From NCBI GenBank assembly GCA_001931905.2, contig MSJI02000954.1, positions 1 to 64,000 on the forward strand: a DNA stretch of 64,000 nt, written 5' to 3'. Origin of the DNA: Cladosporium sp. IMV 00045. Taxonomy: Eukaryota; Ascomycota; Dothideomycetes; Cladosporiales; Cladosporiaceae. Positions 21,680-30,761 of this stretch are shown piece after piece; the first letter of the stretch is position 1, and each line of letters opens with the position of its first letter. The position numbers and the translations under genes were made by a program. A model generated the notes under the pieces. That model was not told the origin of the DNA. It was given only the letters and a program-made list of their open reading frames with translations, and ran no database searches.

Positions 21680-22732
21680 TGCCATTGGAGTCAGAAACGA
21701 TAAATTAGTGCTTCCGCCTTCTCTGGAACGGTCATCCTTCTACAACCGGAATGAGGATGAAACATTTCGCTCGTCGCCGGACCACATCCAACCCGGTTCG
21801 GCCGTCGCACACGAACCACAGACTGTCTCGACTGCGCCTCTGTCTGCGTCTGCGTCTGCGTCTCTGTCTGCGCCTGCGTCTGCGTCTCTGTCTGCGCCTG
21901 CGCCAGCCCCCGATGAAGCTCGAACCAGTACGAACTTCGTGACATTCCGTTCAATCGTCGTTGACAGCGTCACTTTTATCACGCACCCAAGTCGCTTTGC
22001 TTTCTGGAATCAACCTTTTCAGGATCCTGACCAACCGCGAGTGATTGATGCTATCGGATTCCTCACCGTCGCGAAGGATTCGACATTCTTTCCTCGAGGA
22101 ATCCGCTGTCATAACGCTTCGTGCTCTGTTATTTTAGCGACCCTAGAAGAAATGACCAGCCATATCGAGGACGCTCATTCTGACCCTGGATACTAGTTCG
22201 TCACGAACCGGCCCTGTCACTTTGCCGAGCTTGGATTCTATTATGGCGATATGCACAGCACCCAACAGTCCCCCTCTGACAAGAAGCTTCGACGTTTCAG
22301 AGCCGTTGCCGGCGCGCTTCGATATCACCTGGTTCTCGGACATGCGATCAAGTGCTACTGTGGCGTGCCTTTCCTCACTTCAGAGCATTTTGTGCTTCAT
22401 CGGCGAGACTGTGAGGTCATCACTTCTACACAGACCTGGCGCTCTACTCCTGGTACAAGCACACGCTGGCGAGAGTCCCGGACGATAGGCCGATTGTGGG
22501 CGAAGAGAACTGGCGCATGTGGGCGACAAACTTACGCAATTCACTGCAGCTTCCTCCCGCCGTGGTGAGCAAGGATCGCATCGCCACTGAGTTGCTCGAG
22601 AGAGTGACTCCCTCTGCCATCTATCTCATCCGAACCAGCAGCGCGAAAAAATGGATGCCCAAGCAGACTGCGATCGAGAGCATCGATGACTGGTCTCAAG
22701 AACACATGATCAGCAAAACAATGTATATGTGA
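21680..22732 (+). pseudogene. Relic of a C2H2-like zinc-finger protein
   Basis: One frame runs from about 21680, reading through a hexamer repeat that encodes SASASASLSAPAS, to a finger-like GIRCHNASCSVILATLEE with MTSHIEDAHSDPGY (Cys-x4-Cys, His-x4-His). A TAG at 22194 interrupts it, and the same frame continues with FVTNRPCHFAELGFYYGD and a second Cys/His cluster (IKCYCGVPFLTSEHFVLHRRDC). Near 22410 the coding character moves to another frame (HHFYTDLALYSWYKHTLARV...) and ends at 22732. No ATG leads the first frame. It looks like one decayed gene with a nonsense and a frameshift. It may belong with the relic at 20788-21540. Confidence 0.5.
21838..21906 (+). repeat. TCTGCG hexamer microsatellite
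   Basis: About eleven TCTGCG/TCTGCGCC-type units, encoding alternating Ser-Ala residues inside the relic frame. Confidence 0.75.
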
Positions 22733-23504
22733 TCGGATTTGCGCTTATTCTCTCGATCTTCAACGGGCCAGCCTCAAATTTGGCTCAAATCCGGGCAAGA
22801 GCGACAACTATCAACAGAGATGCAGAAGAGAAGCGACAAGGAGAAGAGTGCAGCCTGCGACGAAACTTCGTCGATCCACGATGGAGACGCGATATCTAGG
22901 AGGTAGTAGGACAGAAGACCGGTGGGTTGGGACGTCAGCAGAAGATCAGCCCCGTTGTACACACGTCAGGAAGATGGAAGCACGGCAAATGGTTGACAAA
23001 TCAGCAATAAGCACGAGTGTGGTCGGTGTATTGAACAGGGGCATCAACAATGGATCTACACCAGATGATTTACGAAATAGTCAGCTGAATGAAGATGGTC
23101 GTCAGATCAAATGACAAGCCGAATAATCCACGAAGCACACAAGACAAAAGCGAAAGGCCATTGAATGCACGTGGAGAGGAGAGTGTCGTTCGTTTAGGGT
23201 TAGGGTTTCCCGACCACCGAGGCTTACTCTGCAGTAAGCCGACCGAAACCGGAGGTGCGCTGCTCACGTCACGCTCGCTCTACGGTCTAAAAAATATCGC
23301 GACTAACATCACAACGCTTAATACTCTCAACATCTTTCCTCTTTGTCTCTCACTCTCCACTCATTCCAACATCAAACCTGACATGTGCACGATCTGATTG
23401 CACGTTCTCCGCACGCCATTGACCGAAGCCTCGATCTCACACAACTTGCGCAACCGCCTGAGCCGCCCAACCTCTTCTAATCCCTCACGCCAACTATATT
23501 GACC
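22733..23504. other. Intergenic with telomere-like motif
   Basis: 772 bp upstream of the carrier gene. It holds a TTTAGGGTTAGGGTTT motif (23193-23208) and pyrimidine-rich sequence from about 23330 that is probably promoter/5' UTR. Short open frames are not supported. Confidence 0.45.
23193..23208 (+). repeat. Short interstitial telomere-like repeat
   Basis: TTTAGGGTTAGGGTTT: two full TTAGGG units with partial flanking units, inside the chromosome rather than at an end. Confidence 0.6.
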
Positions 23505-24591
23505 ATGTCAACGACCCTTGGAGGCTTCATAGCTGGGGGGATAGCTGCATGTGGAGCTGTCACTGTCACTCATTCATTCGAGACTATCAAGATTCGCCTT
23601 CAGCTCCAAGGAGAGCTGCAGACAAGAAAGGATTCTCCTCGTCTCTACAAGGGTGTCGGGCATGGATTGAAGGTAGTGGTACAGAACGAAGGCGTCAAGG
23701 GTTTATTGAGAGGACTGAGTTGCGCTGTAAGATTCACCACCGGGATATCCTAAGGATGCGTTCTTTCTAGGATGGGTTTGCTGACAACAGATCAAGTACA
23801 TCTACCAAATGACCCTCAATGGCTGCCGTCTCGGCTTTTACGACCCTCTTCGCCTGAGCATGAACTCGCTCGTCCTCCACCGCTCTCCCTTTCACACCCA
23901 GGATGCGGATGTCCGCGGACTCCAATCACTCCCCATCAACATCTTCTCTGGAGCAGCATCCGGTATCCTCGGTGCCGCAGCCGGTTCGCCCTTCTTCCTC
24001 GTCAAGACGCGTTTGCAATCCTACTCTCCATTCCTGCCCGTAGGAACTCAGCATAATTACAAGAACGCAGCCGATGGCATGAAACAGATCTACAAAGCGG
24101 AGGGAATCAAGGGTCTTTACCGCGGTGTGGTACCGGCTATGGTGAGAACTGGTTTTGGATCAAGTGTACAGCTTCCAACGTACTTTTTCGCGAAGAGACG
24201 GCTTGTGCGCCATTTGGGCATGGAAGAAGGCCCGGCGCTGCATCTTCTCTCTTCGACTTGCTCTGGTTTCGTCGTGTGCTGCGTCATGCACCCTCCCGAC
24301 ACTGTCATGAGCCGCATGTACAACCAGACCGGCAACCTTTACGGCGGCGCGCTTGATTGCTTGATCAGAACGGTGAAGACGGAAGGTCCTCTTGCGGTGT
24401 ACAAGGGCTTCTTCGCGCATTTGGCTCGCATCTTACCCCACACGGTATGTCTACATTCGATTCATGTCAATCGCGTGGCTTACTAACATTACCAATAGAT
24501 CCTCACTCTTTCCCTGGCCGAGCAGACCACCAAGCTCATGCGCAAGTTCGAAGACCGCATCCTGCCGGACAGGTTGGCGGAGAAGATCTAA
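23505..24591 (+). CDS. OAC1: Mitochondrial carrier, OAC1-like (oxaloacetate/dicarboxylate)
   Basis: Three exons: 23505-23726, 23791-24444 and 24499-24591, 322 aa; introns of 64 and 54 bp. It has the three ~100-residue carrier repeats with signature motifs: HSFETIKIRLQLQGE in repeat 1, SPFFLVKTRLQSYSP in repeat 2 and HPPDTVMSRMYNQTG in repeat 3, each starting a PxD/ExxK/R-type kink (degenerate in repeat 1, where Ser replaces Pro). YIYQMTLNGCRLGFYDPLR after the first join is close to the fungal Oac1 pattern. Oac1 carries oxaloacetate, sulfate and related anions across the inner mitochondrial membrane. Substrate is inferred from family resemblance. The C-terminal exon ends in KFEDRILPDRLAEKI. 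Confidence 0.85.
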
Positions 24592-24753
24592 AATTTCGAC
24601 TTTCACGCGAATGTTTTAACCTAGCCATGATAGACAGTTCTGATGCATTTCCAGCCTTGCAATTAATGTAAATAGAAAGTTGTACCATCAGCATTTCAAA
24701 ATGAACATCCGCTACACTGCAAGACCTGGTATTGACCTCGCGTTTAGCTTACT

Positions 24754-25563
24754 CTACTCTACGACAGCAGCTTCGTCCCACGCATCCCTCAGCGCAACAA
24801 CGCCCGAAACCACTCCGGACGCGGCAAACAAGACCTCACTAACAGGACTCTTCCCCTCCTCGAAACTCCAATGAACAGCCAACGGAATCGAGGCGAGAGT
24901 CACATACAGCTCACGCCACCACTTCCTCTTCAGTTCGGCGCTCTGCACCGCAACCTCGTCAGCATCCTTCTCGCTCACCACGGCTTCAGCACCCAACTCC
25001 TCCCTCCACCCCACCTGCGCCACCGTGCCCAGCCTCCCCGCCTCGAAAACCAACTGCGCCAGCCAAAACCGGTTACTCACAAGCCAACACCAATTCTCCC
25101 AATTCCGGAAAATCCGCCCTCGCAGCACGCTTTTCTGCGTCAGCAGCGCGACGTTTTCTAGGACTTGGAAAGCTGTGCCGGACAGCAAGGAGGCGTAGAG
25201 GAGCGTTTTGACGAGTGGGTCGCGGTGGGGTGTCATGAAAGCTGCGTGTATAGAGGTGTAGAGTGGGAATAGGCCGAAGAGGCGCAAAAAGATGCGGTGG
25301 TCTTCTAGGGCGGTATAGAGATTTTTGAGAGCCGGGTTTGAAGGTGGTGATGGTGGGGTTGGGGTTGACTTTGTTGGGGTTGGCGATGGCCTGATTGTTG
25401 TTTTGATGAGAGGGAGTTGGGTGGACAGGAAGAGGGAAGTGTAGCAAATCGTTGCGAGCGTGGCGTCGATGCCTGGCTGGGTTGAAAGAGTATTCGTGAG
25501 TTGATTGATGTTTTCGCTTGATAGGATTATGGAGAGGAGAGTGGGTTTGCGTTTGGGTGGCAT
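24754..25563 (-). CDS. PEX11-like peroxisomal membrane protein
   Basis: A single-exon gene, 269 aa. It begins MPPKRKPTLLSIILSS. The middle holds hydrophobic helices (LRLFGLFPLYTSI, KTLLYASLLSGTAFQVLENVALL) and the motif RNWENWCWLVSNRFWLAQLVFEAGRL, followed by KRKWWRELYVTLASIPLAVHWS and a C-terminal hydrophobic stretch. The pattern fits the fungal Pex11C/Pex11-like family. Members shape and divide peroxisomes. The gene is divergent to the Mpv17-family gene at 26136, with 572 bp between them. Confidence 0.75.
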   Translation of the reverse strand: MPPKRKPTLLSIILSSENINQLTNTLSTQPGIDATLATICYTSLFLSTQLPLIKTTIRPSPTPTKSTPTPPSPPSNPALKNLYTALEDHRIFLRLFGLFPLYTSIHAAFMTPHRDPLVKTLLYASLLSGTAFQVLENVALLTQKSVLRGRIFRNWENWCWLVSNRFWLAQLVFEAGRLGTVAQVGWREELGAEAVVSEKDADEVAVQSAELKRKWWRELYVTLASIPLAVHWSFEEGKSPVSEVLFAASGVVSGVVALRDAWDEAAVVE

Positions 25564-26135
25564 TTTGATGAATTGGCAGTACGAGACGCTTCAAACTCTC
25601 GAATGGACTGGCGGCAGTAAATGATTTTGAGGGCGGACTTCTCACCGAACATTATGTTTATGTACTTACATGTGCCTGTAGCCATATCACTAGCTATCAA
25701 GGAAGGTACAAGCTGCAGCGGGGGGCGTTTGTGAAGGTTTCCCGCTAACCTACCCGATAAACCGATACAAGTGCCCAATGGGGAAGTTGGAGTCGAAAGC
25801 CGTATATGAACGAACTGAGTTCAGCTATATGTCATCCACATGTAACATAGGTACTCAAGCAGTCTATGTTGTGCATCTGGAATGTAGACTGTACGGCGAC
25901 AGCACATGTGCTAGACACCAGCAAGCGAGCAAGCGAACGAACAAGGACACGTCATCGCACAGGTCGGGCAATCAATACAAAAAGTCGAAACACATGCTAT
26001 AGGATCATCCTACCTTAGCATCTCTATTTCGCAGGAGGAGTCTGACTTGGCAGTGGATGTGTCAACACATATCGGTTTTTCATACTGGATCCTAGAAGAC
26101 AAGACTATACATACACCACGGACATTTGAGTTATA
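25564..26135. promoter_or_regulatory. Divergent promoter, PEX11-like / Mpv17-like
   Basis: 572 bp between two divergent start codons; no gene or recognisable regulatory site beyond that. Confidence 0.4.
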
Positions 26136-26859
26136 ATGGAGTCGCCTATCGTCAAAGCCACGATCCAGTCCACCTTCTTAGGCGCGCTCAGCAATGTTCT
26201 CGGCCAGCTGATTGGATGCTGGCAGTCTGGAGTTAGTCGTTTCTACCATGCAAATGTCGACCTACCACTGATAATCACAGGTGCCATACAGCGTTGAGAC
26301 TCAGGAGCTCATGGTATTCGTGGCCTTCTCAATCATCTCATGCCCTCCAAACTACCTGTGGCAAGCATGGCTCGAGGCTACATTTCCTGGATATACCGAG
26401 AGCTTGACTCCTGCGAGAAGGAAAAGCTCGTAGATGAACGGTGACGGGCAGAGCACCGCAACAGAAAAGACAGGTCTTCAGACCCGCGACGTCAACAAAG
26501 CAGCGGTCACTTCCAAATCCGCGCCAAACCCCAAAAAAGCCAAGCAGCAGCTGAGCATCAGCAACACCGCCATCAAATTCATACTGGATCAGTCTGTTGG
26601 CGCTGCCGTGAACACGATCATGTTCATCATGGGAATCGCAATGCTGCGAGGACAGAGCTTGGAGAGCGGTTGGGAACAGACGAAGACGGGTTTCTGGCCG
26701 CTGGTCTTTGCGGGCCAGAAGCTGTGGCCTCTTGTCAGCATTATCAGTTTGACTTTGGTTCCTGTCGAGCAGCGTATGGTGTTTGGAAGTATCATTGGTG
26801 TCGGTTGGGGTATCTTTTTGAGTCTCATGGCTGGAGAGAAAAAGACCAAGCAAGAGTGA
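26136..26859 (+). CDS. Mpv17/PMP22-family membrane protein
   Basis: The first exon 26136-26231 (MESPIVKATIQSTFLGALSN...) joins at 26281 to give CWQSGVPYSVETQELMVF and runs to about 26429, where TAG follows in frame. The last part is open from 26434 to 26859 and reads SNTAIKFILDQSVGAAVNTI, then FWPLVFAGQKLWPLVSIISL and LVPVEQRMVFGSIIGVGWGI, which is diagnostic of the Mpv17/PMP22 family (four-helix proteins of peroxisome, mitochondrial or vacuole membranes). The second intron is uncertain: a GTAGAT donor at 26430 needs an acceptor in phase, and the best in-phase CAG is at 26561, which would skip the preceding Lys/Gln-rich segment. Length is about 180-220 aa depending on that join. Confidence 0.7.
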
Positions 26860-27314
26860 TTTGGCAGAGAAGCTGTGAAAGGAATCAGCCATTATTGACT
26901 AGATTGATTTGCGATGATGATAAAATACTACGGAAGAGAGGTTTAGCATTCAATGATTCTCTTCCTTTTTATCAAATCTACATTTACCAGTTCTGTCTCA
27001 AATCAAGCCTTGCATTTCACTGTCTTCACCGTTCTCGCCATTCATCAAGCTTCACAATCATCCCGTCCGTGCGGATCTGTGGGGTTTGAGCTGTGACGAA
27101 AGGCAAACAAGGTGTTTTCCAAAGAAGAGCCACGTGAATGAACGACACCTGTTCTTGAATTCCTACAGACCACTCGTTCACTGCGATGGCTTTGTGAATT
27201 ACTGCAGTCAGCATTCGACGACATGTCACCCCTCTTTTACTAAACGCTCAATCCGACCACGCGTAGCTACACTTCGTACACAAACGAAAGTCCCTTGGAA
27301 CAATAGCAGCCATC
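26860..27314. other. Intergenic
   Basis: 455 bp between the Mpv17-like 3' end and the signal peptide peptidase start. No gene seen; probably the promoter of the latter. Confidence 0.45.
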
Positions 27315-29135
27315 ATGAACGCTTCCACCACGCCGCCCGAGGGCAGCCTAATGGACATCGCGGCATTCTATTTCGAACAGATGAAGCCGATGCTTCCTCT
27401 CTACATCCACCTCATTCTATCCGCGCTATTTCCGATCGTCACTGGCTCGTTTGCATCGCTCAGTCGTCCATCAACAGCCGCCAAACCAAAGAAAGGAGCA
27501 AGGAAACGTGACGGAGAAGAGGATGACGAGGACGACCAGGAGGACGAGCCAGAGCAGAAGATGGAAGGATTAAGCCCCAAGGATGCTGTCGTTCTTCCCA
27601 TAACAGCTGGTGCCGTGCTGGGAGGACTGTACTGGTTGATCAAGCAGTATGGCGCGGACCCCATCAACCTCATTCTTGGATGGTACTTTTCAGGCGTGGG
27701 AATCTTCAGCGTGGGAAAGATCTTAAATGATGCCGCGGCGCTTACGCTCAGTGTGCTGTTCCCTACCTACTTTTCGCATAAAGGCAAGCTCTGGAGGATT
27801 GACGGCAAAGAGCGTAAGGCTATCAGTGGCACTGGAATACAGGAGACCCGAACCTCGCCATTGCCAGGGATCCTTGGCCTTCTGCCCTTGTCTGGACCGA
27901 TCGCTAGTGGGCTATGGTCTTTGAGGTCCATTCCCAGGCAGAAGTATGCCTTCGTGGCTTACATCAAGGGCATGCTGGAAGTCGACGGTCCGATGACTTT
28001 GCTCAACGTCGTCGCAGCATTTGCCAGTCTTGCAGCCATTGGGTACAATCACTTCATCGACAAGCCATGGTGGCTCACAAACCTGCAAGGATTCGCTGTG
28101 TCCTACACAGCTCTACAAGTCATGAGCCCCACGACTTTCGCGACCGGATCTCTCATCCTATCCGGCCTCTTCTTCTACGATATTTGGGCTGTGTTCTTCA
28201 CGCCTCTGATGGTCACGGTTGCCAAGAACCTCGATCAGCCCATCAAGCTCCTGTTCCCGAGGCCAGACGAGCCAGGCGCTGAGGGCAAACCGCCTGTGAA
28301 GAGCTTTAGCATGCTTGGACTTGGCGACATTGTGCTTCCCGGCTTGATGATCGGGCTTGCGTTGCGATTCGACTTGCACATGTACTACCTCAAGAAACAA
28401 AAGACTGCTGCCAAAGTCGATAAGGACGGGAAGGCAGGCGAGGAAGTCATCAAAGCCGATTACCACAATGTGACTGGTCACTGGGGCTCGCGTATTTGGA
28501 CCTTGGGCTTGGGAGGCTCTTCTTTGCCAGCGTCTTTGACGACTGCTGCCTTCCCGAAGCCATACTTCCTCGCCTCGCTGGTGGGCTACGTTGGAGGGAT
28601 GATCGCTACTCTCGTTGTCATGAGCGTGTGGCAACATGCTCAGCCTGCGCTACTTTACCTCGTACCAGGCGTGCTCATCAGTATCTGGACCACTGGATTG
28701 GTAAGAGGAGAGCTCAGGCAGATGTGGAACTACACTGAGGCCGTGAGTGGGGAGGCAGCTGAAGAGGATGAAGACAGGGGGAAGAGTGAGGACGAGAGCA
28801 AGAAGGATGAGAAGCCTCCCGAGAGCTGGTTAGACTACCTCAAGTACGAAGTCATTGGGCTCTCAAGGCCAAATGAGACGAGTGAGAAGAAGTTCGATGA
28901 TGAGAAGAAGAGCGACAAGAAGGACGAGAACTCTCTCGAAGCTAAGGCTGCAAAGGACCCCGATAGCATTTTTGCGATCACTATCAGGAAGATCGTACCT
29001 TCTGACAGCAAACGCAAGGCGGACAAGGATGAGGAAACTCACATGATGATGCCCCTTCTCGCTCGAGCTCTACTTCTGATGATGCAGTCATCGTTTCTAA
29101 AGATGAGGACCACACTTCTAGCGCAGAAGGTGTAG
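27315..29135 (+). CDS. Signal peptide peptidase-like intramembrane aspartyl protease
   Basis: A single-exon gene, 606 aa as read. Both catalytic motifs are present: YD in FFYDIWAVFF (Asp at about 289) and GxGD in LGLGDIVLP (Asp at about 338), plus the QPALLYLVP motif (about 443-451) that completes the active site. About nine hydrophobic segments surround a Lys/Glu/Asp-rich cytosolic loop (about 65-90). The C-terminal tail is acidic/basic. Such proteases sit in the ER membrane and cut signal peptides and tail-anchored proteins. Near 29035 the coding character shifts frame: the alternate frame reads APSRSSSTSDD, then SKDED, then GVAKRTRSKKA and stops at 29164, which looks like the expected Lys/Arg tail. 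The annotated tail (MMMPLLARALLLMM...) may therefore be the product of a frameshift or consensus error. Confidence 0.88.
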   Translation: MNASTTPPEGSLMDIAAFYFEQMKPMLPLYIHLILSALFPIVTGSFASLSRPSTAAKPKKGARKRDGEEDDEDDQEDEPEQKMEGLSPKDAVVLPITAGAVLGGLYWLIKQYGADPINLILGWYFSGVGIFSVGKILNDAAALTLSVLFPTYFSHKGKLWRIDGKERKAISGTGIQETRTSPLPGILGLLPLSGPIASGLWSLRSIPRQKYAFVAYIKGMLEVDGPMTLLNVVAAFASLAAIGYNHFIDKPWWLTNLQGFAVSYTALQVMSPTTFATGSLILSGLFFYDIWAVFFTPLMVTVAKNLDQPIKLLFPRPDEPGAEGKPPVKSFSMLGLGDIVLPGLMIGLALRFDLHMYYLKKQKTAAKVDKDGKAGEEVIKADYHNVTGHWGSRIWTLGLGGSSLPASLTTAAFPKPYFLASLVGYVGGMIATLVVMSVWQHAQPALLYLVPGVLISIWTTGLVRGELRQMWNYTEAVSGEAAEEDEDRGKSEDESKKDEKPPESWLDYLKYEVIGLSRPNETSEKKFDDEKKSDKKDENSLEAKAAKDPDSIFAITIRKIVPSDSKRKADKDEETHMMMPLLARALLLMMQSSFLKMRTTLLAQKV

Positions 29136-29307
29136 CGAAGCGAACACGAAGCAAGAAAGCGTGATTGATGCACGATTCACTACATGAATGCAAGCAATGG
29201 GAGGGATCAACGAGTGCTAAAGTCATTATCATTAGACGTACTTCTCATCAGCATAGCTTAGCTTACTAGCATCACAATCGCACGTAGATCTGCGTGCCAA
29301 AATTTCC

Positions 29308-30310
29308 TCACTTCTCATTCAAAGTCAAGTCTGCATCATCGAGCACATCGTCGTCCTTGCCCTCATCCTTCGAAGCCAGCCGTTGCTGTTGCATTTCGGC
29401 TTTTTTCTTCAGACCTTCCGCTCGCTTCCTCTCCCGTCTCTGCTCGGCCGGCTCCCAGCCCTCCTTACTCTCACGACCAGCCTTGCCGCCACCGGTAATG
29501 GCATGCATGAGCGCCTCCTGAAAGCGTTGCTTCCTCTCGGCATTCACCTCAAACCGCTCATTGGCCACTTGCAGCAAAGTTCGCAGGTAGCCTTCCTCAA
29601 CCATGGGCGTGACCGTGCCAGATGGGTCCAGATACGCCACGATGGAGTCGAAGGCAAGCCCTGCTGTCCGCACGGCGACCATCACGTTGCCGTCCGGCGT
29701 GATCGAGCTGATCCCGCTTTCGCGAAAACCGGATGTGAGCGCTGCTGAGAGGGCTTGTTGAGCGTGGGATAGGGATGCGGTGAGGATGTGAAGGATCTAA
29801 GAAAAGTAAATATATGACTCGGTATTATGTATGACAGTATAGATGCAAGAAGGGTTGAGAAATCTCAAGGTCTATCCTTACCAGTGGTTCGAACTTGAGG
29901 CGTACGAAGCGGACATTCTCAGCCTTGGATGGACTCGATGGCGTTCCTCCTTGGGGCAGATTGAGCAGCGAGCATACCGCGCCACTCTCAGATGCATTTG
30001 ACAGGTCCGGAGGGTCGTGAGAAACATAAAGCCACTGCCCTCCTCCCTTGCCACCAGATGCGATTCCAGAAGGCTCGTCCTCTCGGTTGTCTTCTTGACG
30101 GGCTCGTTTTGAGATTCCCTCGAGATAAACGGCCACACGCCCCGAGCAGCTGCTTGTCGTCACAAAGCCGTCTTGCTTGTTGATATCGTCTACGAGCTCT
30201 CGCACTGCCTCGTCCACAGAGCCTTTGGGTGAGAGATCTGTGTAATCCTCATTTGGAATTTCCAGCTGTTGCAGGATTTTTTGCTTTTTAGTTTGAAATG
30301 TCGCAGCCAT
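29308..30310 (-). CDS. TYW3: tRNA wybutosine-synthesizing protein 3 (Tyw3)
   Basis: Two exons on the minus strand: 30310-29882 and 29796-29308, with an 85-bp intron (GTAAGG...TTAG); 305 aa. The join makes RFVRLKFEPLILHILTASLSHAQ. The N-terminal KKQKILQQLEIPNEDYTDLS, then DLSPKGSVDEAVRELVDDIN and FVTTSSCSGRVAVYLEG are the Tyw3 signature, and FRESGISSITPDGNVMVAVRTAGL follows in the second half. Tyw3 is the methyltransferase that acts on N4 of the wybutosine precursor (yW-86) at position 37 of tRNA-Phe. The C-terminal tail is a charged coiled-coil-like extension. It is divergent to the DUF2461 gene. Confidence 0.88.
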
Positions 30311-30761
30311 CGTTGGCGAAGTCTGTTGTTCTGCAGTGATGTTTCTGGTAATCAAAGCCTTTGTACTGTGTCATGAATTTTCGCTGTCTGTGATCGTCGT
30401 ACATGTGTGATCTGATCTTTTTAATCCTAGTGAACAATAGGCGCGCGCGGCTGGCGGCTGGCGGCTGTTTTGCCGCGCTGGCGCTTGCTTGCCTGCTTGC
30501 CACGGATGGTGGCCAACCGCGCGCCCAACCTCGCTCGTCGAACATCGTCATCTGGAAATCAAGCTTGGTTCTCACTTGAAAGGGACTGGAATCTTTGGAT
30601 ATTGATTTGGAAAGCTTTGGCGTAGCAGACTCATCCTTGGAAGACCAAACACACGACTGCGCGGCTTTCTCAACATTCTGGACAAAAGGAACACAGGCTG
30701 TGGTGGCTAATCGAACAAAACACAGTCTACGTCTACAATACCAACGGATCACTTGTCGAAA
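30311..30761. promoter_or_regulatory. Divergent promoter, TYW3 / DUF2461 gene
   Basis: 451 bp between the two start codons. A GC-rich low-complexity patch with GGCTGGCGGCTGGCGGCTG-type repeats lies around 30440-30490. No gene supported. Confidence 0.45.

Noticed and set aside
23193..23208. A true chromosome end at the TTAGGG motif.
   Set aside because: Only about two and a half units, with an intact conserved gene starting about 300 bp downstream and more genes beyond.
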